Shown piece by piece: positions 6,756 through 12,594 of a stretch of 12,594 nucleotides of DNA. Where the stretch lies: NCBI GenBank assembly GCA_900539625.1, contig UQCW01000063.1:1-12594 (forward strand), in the 5' to 3' direction. The DNA is from an uncultured Prevotella sp. Lineage in GTDB: Bacteria > Bacteroidota > Bacteroidia > Bacteroidales > Bacteroidaceae. Position numbers and translations under genes: made by a program. Position 1 is the stretch's first letter. Every line of letters starts with the position of its first letter. The notes beneath the pieces are model-generated. The model ran no database searches, was not told the DNA's origin, and saw nothing but the letters and a program-made list of their open reading frames with translations.

Positions 6756-7727
6756 ATGGAAAATGAAAAGCATCTGAATATATCAGTCGTTGTCCCTCTC
6801 TACAATGAAGAAGAGAGCTTGCCCGAACTCTATTCCTGGATCGTACGCGTGATGGAAAGCCACGGCTTCACATTCGAAGTCATCTTTGTCAACGACGGCA
6901 GCACAGACCATTCATGGAACGTCATCGAAAATCTGTCTGCAAACGATTCGCGCATCCACGCCATCAAATTCCGCAGAAACTACGGAAAATCCCCGGCCCT
7001 TTATTGTGGTTTCCGCATGGCGCAGGGCGATGTTGTCATCACTATGGATGCAGACTTGCAAGATTCTCCAGACGAGATTCCGGAACTTTACAGGATGATC
7101 ACGGAAGAAGGATATGACTTGGTCTCTGGTTACAAGCAAAAACGTTACGACCCGCTGTCGAAGACTATCCCCACCAAACTCTTCAACGCCACCGCCCGAA
7201 AAGTGAGCGGCATTAAAAACCTGCACGACTTCAACTGCGGCCTGAAGGCCTACAGAATTGATGTCGTGAAAAACATCGAAGTCTACGGTGAGATGCACCG
7301 CTACATCCCCTATTTGGCAAAGAATGCAGGATTCAACAAAATCGGAGAAAAGGTGGTCCACCACCAAGCTCGCAAATTCGGCAAAACAAAATTCGGTGGT
7401 TTGAACCGCTTTGTCAACGGATATCTTGACCTCCTCTCCTTGTGGTTTATGGGTACCTTCGGCCTGAAACCCATGCACGTGTTTGGCTTTCTCGGTTCCA
7501 TCATGTTCTTCCTCGGCTTCTTGGCTGTGATCACCGTTGGTGCCATCAAACTGGTTGCCATCTGCAGTGGCGTTCAGGCCCCGCTGGTCACCTCCTCGCC
7601 CTACTTCTACATTGCACTGACAATGATGATTCTCGGAACACAACTGTTCGTTGCAGGGTTCTTGGGCGAATTGATAAGCCGTAATGCCCCTGGAAGAAAT
7701 AACTATCAGATTGAGAAGGAATTTTAA
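6756..7727 (+). CDS. Family 2 glycosyltransferase, polyprenyl-phosphate sugar transferase type (DPM1/GtrB/ArnC-like)
   Basis: A 323-residue inverting GT-A glycosyltransferase that probably moves a sugar from a nucleotide donor to polyprenyl phosphate on the inner face of the cytoplasmic membrane. The catalytic domain (about 8-235) shows the opening VVVPLYNEEE (11-20), the nucleotide-binding FVNDGSTD (44-51), the metal-binding DAD of MDADLQD (98-100) and the HDFNCGLKAYR segment (157-167). Two C-terminal membrane helices (about 242-268 and 284-306) anchor it, and the tail after them is Arg/Asn-rich. This layout matches DPM1/GtrB-like enzymes rather than soluble GT2 proteins. Its donor and acceptor cannot be read from sequence. 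It lies 35 bp after the DUF4199 gene, and no clear terminator follows. Confidence 0.93.
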   Translation: MENEKHLNISVVVPLYNEEESLPELYSWIVRVMESHGFTFEVIFVNDGSTDHSWNVIENLSANDSRIHAIKFRRNYGKSPALYCGFRMAQGDVVITMDADLQDSPDEIPELYRMITEEGYDLVSGYKQKRYDPLSKTIPTKLFNATARKVSGIKNLHDFNCGLKAYRIDVVKNIEVYGEMHRYIPYLAKNAGFNKIGEKVVHHQARKFGKTKFGGLNRFVNGYLDLLSLWFMGTFGLKPMHVFGFLGSIMFFLGFLAVITVGAIKLVAICSGVQAPLVTSSPYFYIALTMMILGTQLFVAGFLGELISRNAPGRNNYQIEKEF

Positions 7728-8043
7728 ACTAACTATACAAAAGATAGCTATCAAAATTCAGATATCCAAAATATTACGGTAATAAGCTATAGCTATCAAA
7801 CTCAGTGCTTGCCGCTCGCCTATACTAACAATACAGGCAACAACAACTAAAGCGCAAGCATTCAATTTATTACGCCTTCAAAAAGTATCCTAAATCAAAA
7901 AAAATTCAAGAAAACAGGGCAAAAATGCGACACAAGCGCAACATTCTGCCCTCGCTTCCTTGGAAAAACAAATAAAACAAGACGGCATACCACGCCCAAG
8001 ATACCCCATTTGAGAACAACATCTCGAACGACTTACAATATAT
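7728..8043. other. Intergenic region with palindromes and a short direct repeat (316 bp)
   Basis: No gene is recognised here. The first 80 bases are dense in palindromes (see the separate entry). Further on, TGCTTGC-C-GCT (7806-7816) faces AGCGCAAGCA (7851-7860) across 34 bases, a possible weak terminator fold for the glycosyltransferase transcript. No TAnnTTTG promoter box was found upstream of the gene at 8044, although at least one start signal would be expected in this gap. Confidence 0.5.
7743..7805. repeat. Cluster of palindromes with a 16-17 bp direct repeat
   Basis: GATAGCTATC (7743-7752) and AGCTATAGCT (7785-7794) are perfect palindromes, and TATTAC-G-GTAATA (7772-7784) is a perfect inverted repeat. 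The string TAGCTATCAAAATTCAG (7745-7761) recurs as TAGCTATCAAACTCAG (7790-7805) 45 bases later. GATAGCTA (7743-7750) can also pair with TAGCTATC (7790-7797) around the central hairpin. It may be an operator pair for the genes on either side, or an mRNA 3'-end structure. Confidence 0.5.
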
Positions 8044-8556
8044 ATGCATCTCAAACACATTCTTTCCACGTCACTATCCGCGCTTTGTCTACTGGCATGC
8101 ACCAACGTTGATTGCCCGTTGGAGAACGTCGTGACCATGAATTGCGGATTATACAATGCGGAAACAAAAGCATCGCTGAAAATCTCCGACACACTCACAA
8201 TAAAGACAGGCGGAACAAAAGACACCACATTGCTCAACAGGGCCAATGGGATTTCATCATTCAAACTTCCCTTACGCTACGCAGCAAAGGAGGATACACT
8301 TCTACTGCGCTTCTCCAACGCCGCAGGTCAGTTTGCAACAGACACCATCTTCGTCCTCCACGATGGCCAACCCCATTTCGAATCCGCCGACTGTCCGCTT
8401 GTGGTGTTTCATAAGCTGAACAGTGTCAGATGGACAACCCATGCAATGAAGACAATGCCACTGGCCATCGACAGCATAGCTATCATCAAAGAAAACGTGA
8501 CTTACGACAATGCTCAGAATCTTAAAATATATCTCCGTTCTGTGGTTACTCAGTAA
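8044..8556 (+). CDS. DUF6452-family lipoprotein
   Basis: A 170-residue predicted lipoprotein of unknown function. The N-terminal signal ends in a lipobox LLAC with the lipidated Cys at 19, so the mature protein should be membrane-anchored on the periplasmic side or exported to the outer membrane. The NVDCPLENVV segment right after it (21-30), a second DCP near 116-118 and the beta-rich, Asp/Thr-rich body resemble the DUF6452 family of Bacteroidetes. Its 3' end overlaps the start of the DUF6048 gene by 47 bases in another frame, which implies tight co-expression. In other Bacteroidales, as I recall, the DUF6452 and DUF6048 genes are also neighbours, suggesting they act together at the cell envelope. 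Family assignment is from pattern memory. Confidence 0.75.
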   Translation: MHLKHILSTSLSALCLLACTNVDCPLENVVTMNCGLYNAETKASLKISDTLTIKTGGTKDTTLLNRANGISSFKLPLRYAAKEDTLLLRFSNAAGQFATDTIFVLHDGQPHFESADCPLVVFHKLNSVRWTTHAMKTMPLAIDSIAIIKENVTYDNAQNLKIYLRSVVTQ

Positions 8557-9277
8557 TTGTGCAGCCGCCTTTGCGACCCCAACGGCAACCACCCCACCCG
8601 CCCAACCAGAAAACGCAGTGACGGCCGACAGCCTCAAACCACAGGCGCCGACAAGAGGCATCCAGTTTGACGCAACGGCCGATAGTTTGCTCCAGCTGCA
8701 AAAGAATGCCCCTCTGTTTGCTGGATTCTCTGTTTCGGGCGACCTCGTTGGTGTGATCATGGCAGCAACGTCTTCTCGCGGACAATACGAAGGTGCTTTC
8801 AGACTGAATCTGAAAGGCAAATACTTCCCCATTTTTGAAGCTGGATTCTCCACTTGTAACCACACGGACGAAACGACAAAAATCCATTTCAAAACCAACG
8901 CCCCTTTTTTCCGCATTGGCTGCGACTATAATTTCGCACGCGACATACATGCCGGCGGACGCATTTTGGGCGGCCTAAGATATGGATTCTCCAAATTTGA
9001 TTATGACACAGACGCCCCCGACATCATTGACCCTATTTGGGGAGACCGCCTACCTTTCGCCTACAAGGGCCTGTCCGGCAATACGCACTGGGCAGAAGTA
9101 GTTTTCGGCCTTGAGGCAAAAATAAGGAAGATCTTCCGTCTCGGCTGGAACGTCCGTTACAGGATTCGGCTGAAAGACAAATCCTCCATCATTGGCAGCC
9201 CCTGGTACGTACCAGGCTACGGCCAAAACGACACACACGCTCTATCGGGCACTTTCAATATCATATTCGACATATAA
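8510..9277 (+). CDS. DUF6048-family outer-membrane-like protein
   Basis: A 255-residue exported protein of unknown function. A signal sequence (1-22) is followed by a Pro/Thr/Ala-rich linker (24-50). The rest is built of alternating strands with many Gly and aromatic residues, such as KYFPIFEAGFS (104-114), APFFRIGCDYN (131-141), GLRYGFSKFDY (155-165) and PWYVPGYG (231-238). This pattern fits a small beta-barrel and matches the DUF6048 family as I know it. The chosen start overlaps the preceding lipoprotein gene by 47 bases. It is required for the signal sequence, and the next in-frame Met is near residue 84. The apbE gene begins 4 bases after its stop. LLSNC at 13-17 could be read as a lipobox, but an AFA-type signal peptidase I site looks equally likely. 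Confidence 0.8.
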   Translation: MLRILKYISVLWLLSNCAAAFATPTATTPPAQPENAVTADSLKPQAPTRGIQFDATADSLLQLQKNAPLFAGFSVSGDLVGVIMAATSSRGQYEGAFRLNLKGKYFPIFEAGFSTCNHTDETTKIHFKTNAPFFRIGCDYNFARDIHAGGRILGGLRYGFSKFDYDTDAPDIIDPIWGDRLPFAYKGLSGNTHWAEVVFGLEAKIRKIFRLGWNVRYRIRLKDKSSIIGSPWYVPGYGQNDTHALSGTFNIIFDI

Positions 9278-9281
9278 AACG

Positions 9282-10298
9282 ATGAAGAAAAAAAACATCA
9301 TCCATTTCATCTTTCTAATCTTTCTTGTTGTAGGCACCATCTATGTCATCAGAAATCATCAGACAAACAAGTTGCAACACAGCGAAGGAAATATCTTCGG
9401 AACTGTCTTCAGTATAGAATATGAATACAAAACAGCTCTGGATTCTGCCATTCTTGAAAAATTGAATGAGGTGGACTCATCCCTTTCCATGTTCAACGAG
9501 CAGAGCATTGTCAGCAAAATCAACTCAGGCGAATCCGATTCAACCGACCTCATGTTCAGAAACGTTTTCCGTCTCGCCCAAAATGTGGCGGAAGACACGG
9601 ACGGCGCATACGACATAACCGTCGCTCCGTTGGTCAACGCCTGGGGCTTCGGATTCAAAAACGGAGAAGACGTTTCAGCGCAAAAAATCGACAGCATCAA
9701 AACATTTGTAGGCTACAAGAATGTCACGTTGGAAGGCACTAAGCTCAAAAAGGCCGACCGTCGAACCATGCTCGACTTCAGTTCCGTTGCAAAAGGCTAC
9801 GCACTTGACTGCATAGCAAGCCTGTTCGATAGCCTAAACATCAAAAACTACTTGATCATGATTGGCGGCGAAGTCGTCGTAAAAGGCATGCACCCCGAAG
9901 GACGCCCCTGGAAAATCGGCATAAGCCGTCCAACGGCCGACATGAACGCCGAAAGCCAAACGGCACTTTCCATCAGCAACATCGCAATGGCAACGAGCGG
10001 CAACTATCTCCGCTACTACGAGAAGAACGGCAAACGATACGCCCACACAATCGACCCCATCTCCGGCCATCCCGTGCAACACGATTTGCTCTCAGCAACA
10101 GTGTTCGCCCCCACATGCGCCCAAGCTGATGCCTATGCCACGGCCTTCATGGTCATGGGAATGGAACGCGCCAAAAGCATTCTCCGGAAACACCCCGAAA
10201 TGCTCGCCCACTTCATTTACACAAACGCCCAAGGCGATTATGAGGTCTGGATGAGTGAGAAACTGAAAAAACACGTTGTCAAGACAACTGAGCCCTAA
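9282..10298 (+). CDS. apbE: FAD:protein FMN transferase
   Basis: A 338-residue ApbE protein that transfers FMN from FAD covalently onto Ser/Thr of exported or membrane proteins such as the NqrC and RnfG subunits. An N-terminal hydrophobic segment (6-23) anchors or exports it, so it works on the periplasmic side. Family motifs include DGAYDITVAPLVNAWGFG (107-124), SSVAKGYALD (167-176), the IGGE loop (194-197), ATSGNYLRY (237-245), AHTIDPISG (254-262) and the metal-binding DAYAT (283-287). The Met at 9282 is preferred over an upstream in-frame start at 9192, because it gives a proper signal segment and begins 4 bases after the DUF6048 stop. No flavinylation target motif was noticed in neighbouring proteins, so its substrate is likely encoded elsewhere. 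Confidence 0.94.
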   Translation: MKKKNIIHFIFLIFLVVGTIYVIRNHQTNKLQHSEGNIFGTVFSIEYEYKTALDSAILEKLNEVDSSLSMFNEQSIVSKINSGESDSTDLMFRNVFRLAQNVAEDTDGAYDITVAPLVNAWGFGFKNGEDVSAQKIDSIKTFVGYKNVTLEGTKLKKADRRTMLDFSSVAKGYALDCIASLFDSLNIKNYLIMIGGEVVVKGMHPEGRPWKIGISRPTADMNAESQTALSISNIAMATSGNYLRYYEKNGKRYAHTIDPISGHPVQHDLLSATVFAPTCAQADAYATAFMVMGMERAKSILRKHPEMLAHFIYTNAQGDYEVWMSEKLKKHVVKTTEP

Positions 10299-10369
10299 AA
10301 GCCACGTGCGCTCTCCTGCCCGACACCAACTGCCCAGCCACAAATCGCAACAAAAAGACAGAAACCAAA

Positions 10370-11053
10370 ATGGAACTACGAACCAGCTTCTATGAGCAGC
10401 TACTCCAGCTACCGCTTTTCCAGGGAACAAACCGGAGCGATTTTATGGAAATAGTTGAGAAAGTCAAATTCTCCTTTTTCAAAGCGCGGGAAACACAATT
10501 GGTTGCCAGGCAAGACACCCTCAGCAACAGGCTCGTATTCATCCTAAGGGGCAGTGTACGCACTGAACACACAAGCGATGACCATTCTTATTCCTTCTCC
10601 GAACGACTCATCCACCAAACAGTCATACAGCCCGAATCTCTTTTCGGGCTGTCCAACCATTACAGCAGAAACTATTGGGCGGAGGCGGAAACTGAATATC
10701 TCTCCATCAACAAAGACGCCGTTCGCGACTTTCTGTTCCTCTACCCCACTTTCAGAATCAACTTTCTCAACCTTCTCTCCACCCAAGTGCAGCAGAAAAC
10801 GCGCCTACTCTGGCGCCAGACGCCTGAAACGCCCCACAAACGCTTTGCCCTCTTCGTCCTTAAACATTGCTCCCATCCTGCAGGAGAAAAAACACTGAAA
10901 ATTAAAATGGAACAACTGGCCAAAGAGTTGCTTGAAACAAGGCTAAACGTCTCGAAGATGCTACACGAACTCTCAGACAAAGAACTCGTCAGCATAAGCC
11001 GCGGGAAAATCGTCATTCCAAAAGCAGAAAACCTCTTCGGACAACTGCAATAA
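10370..11053 (+). CDS. Crp/Fnr-family transcriptional regulator
   Basis: A 227-residue regulator with an N-terminal cyclic-nucleotide-type beta-roll domain (about 15-125, including LVFILRGSVRTEH at 55-67), a long dimerisation helix (about 120-150), and a C-terminal Crp-type winged helix (about 155-218), whose recognition helix is probably within ETRLNVSKMLHEL (189-201). The phosphate-binding Gly-Glu and Arg-Ser/Thr residues that hold cAMP in Crp are not seen (PESLFGLSNHYSR at 88-100 occupies that place), and there is no N-terminal Cys cluster as in Fnr. Its signal is therefore unknown. It lies 71 bp after apbE in the same direction and may be transcribed with it. Close relatives in Bacteroidetes regulate redox and stress genes, but no target is evident here. 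Confidence 0.88.
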   Translation: MELRTSFYEQLLQLPLFQGTNRSDFMEIVEKVKFSFFKARETQLVARQDTLSNRLVFILRGSVRTEHTSDDHSYSFSERLIHQTVIQPESLFGLSNHYSRNYWAEAETEYLSINKDAVRDFLFLYPTFRINFLNLLSTQVQQKTRLLWRQTPETPHKRFALFVLKHCSHPAGEKTLKIKMEQLAKELLETRLNVSKMLHELSDKELVSISRGKIVIPKAENLFGQLQ

Positions 11054-11340
11054 CCTCCACGCAAAAATAGTCGTAAATTCAAACATGCGCAGCCGCTCCA
11101 CCCTACGAAGCAAACATCCCACATCCACGCCTTTGAAGGCAATCATAGAAGAAGAATTACTCCAATTTTTCAAAACAATCTTTAAGCATGTCTAAAACCG
11201 ATGCCAATCCGCGCCTAAGACCGCCAAAATAATTGCCCACGTAAAATTAAAATACTAACTTGCACCTTCCAAAGGAGCATTCCAACTCCCATTATGGATA
11301 TGCCCAAATACCACATAAGAAACCAAACAACGCAAAAATC
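11054..11340. other. Intergenic region before the OmpA-type gene (287 bp)
   Basis: The region contains the probable promoter at 11232-11263 and a 36-codon open frame at 11085-11195. That frame starts with ATG and ends in a hydrophobic, helix-like stretch (LLQFFKTIFKHV). It has no recognised family, so I do not call it a gene. No terminator hairpin was found after the Crp/Fnr gene. Confidence 0.4.
11232..11263 (+). promoter_or_regulatory. Probable promoter of the OmpA-type lipoprotein gene
   Basis: ATTG (11232-11235), a 20-base spacer and TAACTTGC (11256-11263) resemble TTTG-N19-21-TAnnTTTG, with one mismatch in the first box and two in the second. The start would fall near 11268, giving a leader of about 70 bases before the ATG at 11341. 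Position and spacing are good; the -7 box is imperfect. Confidence 0.45.
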
Positions 11341-12222
11341 ATGAAAAAGATTCTTTCCTTCATCGGCATTCTGGGATTCACCCTCGCCGTGTCGAGCTGC
11401 GTCAGCAAAAAGCAGTTCACTGACTTACAAACCAATTACACACAACTCCAAACCAAGCATTCCGCACTACAGGAGGAATACAACGGAGCAAAAGTGAAAC
11501 TCGCCGAATACACCAGCGACTCCAAGAGCCTGGCCGCACGCCTGGCCGAAGAACAGCAAAGAAACAAGGAACTCAAGGAGGCATACGCAAAACTGCAAGG
11601 CTCCTATCAGAGCAATGTCCAGCAGGGCAACGTCAACATCTCAAAACTCGTTGACGAAATCAACGCCTCAAACAAATTCATCAAGCAACTCGTTGATGCC
11701 AAAACAAAAAGCGACTCCCTCAACCAAGTGCTGACAAACAAGCTGACACGTTCTCTCTCAAGAACTGAAGCCAACGATGTCGACGTGCAGGTGATCAAGG
11801 GCGTTGTCTACATCTCCCTCGCCGACAACATGCTCTATAAGAGTGGTTCATACGAAATTGGGGAGCGTGCTGGAGAAACACTTTCAAAAATCGCTAAAAT
11901 CATCACCGACTATAAGGACTACGATGTCCTCGTGGAAGGCAACACCGACAACGTACCCATCTCCCAGAAAAACATCAGAAACAACTGGGATCTCTCAGCG
12001 CTCCGCGCCTCTTCTGTCGTGCAGGCGCTTCAGACACGTTATGGTGTAGACCCCAAACGTCTCACAGCTGCCGGACGCGGAGAATACAATCCTGTGGCCT
12101 CCAATGATTCTGCCGTTGGCAAGCAGCGCAACCGCAGAACGCAGATAATCATCACGCCGAAACTCGACCAATTCATGGATTTGATTGACCAGGCACCGGA
12201 GCAGACAGAAAACGCCGAATAA
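11341..12222 (+). CDS. OmpA-family peptidoglycan-binding lipoprotein with coiled coil
   Basis: A 293-residue exported protein that probably tethers the outer membrane to peptidoglycan. The signal peptide ends in a lipobox-like AVSSC, with the lipidated Cys at 20. A Gln/Lys/Glu/Leu-rich coiled coil follows (about 25-140), then an OmpA C-terminal domain (about 148-273). The domain shows EGNTDN (199-204), LSALRASSV (218-226) and the NRRTQI end motif (264-269). D203 and R222 correspond to the diaminopimelate-binding Asp and Arg of the family. There is no N-terminal barrel, so it resembles Pal/YiaD-type lipoproteins more than classical OmpA. The ATG at 11341 is preferred over an upstream TTG at 11260, since only it gives a signal peptide. 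It has its own promoter and terminator and is probably well expressed. Confidence 0.93.
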   Translation: MKKILSFIGILGFTLAVSSCVSKKQFTDLQTNYTQLQTKHSALQEEYNGAKVKLAEYTSDSKSLAARLAEEQQRNKELKEAYAKLQGSYQSNVQQGNVNISKLVDEINASNKFIKQLVDAKTKSDSLNQVLTNKLTRSLSRTEANDVDVQVIKGVVYISLADNMLYKSGSYEIGERAGETLSKIAKIITDYKDYDVLVEGNTDNVPISQKNIRNNWDLSALRASSVVQALQTRYGVDPKRLTAAGRGEYNPVASNDSAVGKQRNRRTQIIITPKLDQFMDLIDQAPEQTENAE

Positions 12223-12256
12223 ACGCTGATTCCACAACAAAAACGATAGCAAGACA

Positions 12257-12310
12257 AGCACCGCAATCAGATGGGCATATACGCCCCTGATTGCGGTGCT
12301 GTTATTTATT
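12257..12310 (+). terminator. Strong rho-independent terminator after the OmpA-type gene
   Basis: AGCACCGCAATCAG (12257-12270) pairs perfectly with CTGATTGCGGTGCT (12287-12300), and an inner GGGC/GCCC pair (12273-12276 and 12283-12286) extends the stem. GTTATTTATT follows as a U-rich tail. The hairpin starts 35 bases after the stop codon. Confidence 0.92.
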
Positions 12311-12419
12311 AAATATTATTCTTATTATCCATGCAGGGGAAAACAGTCTAAACTAATTTTTAACACCAACTTAAGCGACAGGAGTGGTCGACAAAGGAAT
12401 ATTAGTTGGTAGCGAACGC

Positions 12420-12529
12420 TGCCCCACGTTCGACCGTGTCTAGGAGCAGACGCAGTCGTGCCTCGCCCCAGATGCGTTCGTATCACGCCCCAGATACGCT
12501 CGTATCTCGTCCCAGACCAGGGCCGACGC
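12420..12529. repeat. Degenerate tandem array of five 22-bp self-complementary units
   Basis: Units begin at 12420, 12442, 12464, 12486 and 12508, each 22 bases. The third and fourth are nearly identical (CGCCCCAGAT, then GCGTT or ACGCT, then CGTATC), while the first, second and fifth are more diverged but keep CCCCA, CAGA or CGT.TCT in register. The fourth unit contains AGATACG-CT-CGTATCT, a 7-bp perfect inverted repeat, and the third has the same fold with one G-T pair. The GC content is clearly higher than in the flanking DNA. It resembles intergenic repeats I recall from Prevotella-type genomes. Its function is unknown. Confidence 0.7.
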
Positions 12530-12556
12530 ATTACTCTATGGCATCAATTTAGCAAG

Positions 12557-12594
12557 GAAAGAGCTGTCCCATCCTGCTCTCTTTCTTTTTGCTT
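12557..12594 (+). terminator. Terminator-like hairpin after the repeat array
   Basis: GAAAGAGC (12557-12564) pairs with GCTC-TC-TTTC (12576-12585), leaving two bulged bases and an 11-base loop, and TTTTTGCTT follows. Its shape is that of a plus-strand intrinsic terminator, but no coding gene lies between it and the stronger terminator at 12257. It may end a small RNA that covers the array, or act as back-up. Confidence 0.45.

Larger units (their letters stand above)
12223..12594. other. Right-end non-coding region with terminator, tandem palindromic array and second hairpin (372 bp)
   Basis: From left to right it contains the terminator of the OmpA-type gene (12257-12310), an AT-rich stretch, a 7-bp inverted repeat ACCAACT/AGTTGGT (12365-12371 and 12404-12410), the small palindrome AGCG-AA-CGCT (12411-12420), the 22-bp array (12420-12529) and a second terminator-like hairpin (12557-12590). 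A minus-strand open frame (12325-12531) translates the array into Arg/Trp-rich peptide repeats with no protein character and is not called. Confidence 0.6.

Noticed and set aside
6912..7754. Minus-strand 280-codon open frame opposite the glycosyltransferase
   Set aside because: It is antisense to a gene with complete GT2 motifs and has no domain of its own. Long antisense frames are common opposite genes with this codon use.
7806..7860. Terminator of the glycosyltransferase gene
   Set aside because: The arms are about 10 bp with a bulge and a 34-base loop, and the following TTCAATTTATTA is a poor U tract; kept only as a remark in the intergenic entry.
12420..12529. CRISPR array
   Set aside because: Units are directly adjacent with no unique spacers, only 22 bases long, and no cas gene is present.
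12325..12531. Minus-strand 68-codon open frame across the tandem array
   Set aside because: It is translated from the 22-bp repeats in rotating frames, giving Arg/Trp-rich repeats, and looks like a by-product of the array rather than a protein gene.

Overview
The window looks like chromosomal DNA of a member of the Bacteroidales, possibly a Prevotella relative. The evidence is gene content (DUF6452/DUF6048 pair, DUF4199 membrane protein, lipoprotein-type OmpA, FucP-type sugar symporter beside galactokinase), A-rich start regions without Shine-Dalgarno sequences, and promoter-like TTTG-N19-TAnnTTTG motifs typical of the phylum's primary sigma factor. No tRNA, rRNA, CRISPR array, transposase or phage gene is visible.

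Left half (about 120-5660), all on the minus strand. A COG0523/CobW-type metallochaperone GTPase lies downstream of a galactose module read in the order galM (mutarotase), an MFS hexose/H+ symporter, then galK (galactokinase). Imported galactose would be anomerised by GalM and phosphorylated by GalK. The later Leloir enzymes (galT, galE) are not in the window. Hairpin terminators follow galK and the GTPase gene. The gap before galK holds a promoter-like box followed by a long inverted repeat that folds well only as minus-strand RNA.

Centre (5603-6147) is a 545-bp divergent intergenic region. It carries a plausible galM promoter and a textbook Bacteroidetes promoter for the rightward genes.

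Right half (6148-12222), all on the plus strand. A DUF4199 four-helix membrane protein is followed by a membrane-anchored family 2 glycosyltransferase. After a palindrome-rich 316-bp gap comes a compact unit: a DUF6452 lipoprotein overlapping a DUF6048 outer-membrane-like protein, then apbE (FAD:protein FMN transferase) 4 bp later, then a Crp/Fnr-family regulator. An OmpA-type lipoprotein gene with its own probable promoter and a strong terminator closes the gene block.

The last 372 bp contain no convincing gene. They hold a degenerate tandem array of about five 22-bp units, the best of which are self-complementary, and then a terminator-like hairpin with no coding gene in front of it. This is the least explained structure in the window. 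The sequence shows no obvious defence or mobile system. The most interesting leads are the 22-bp array, the galK leader structure, the DUF6452-DUF6048-apbE cluster and the palindrome cluster after the glycosyltransferase.
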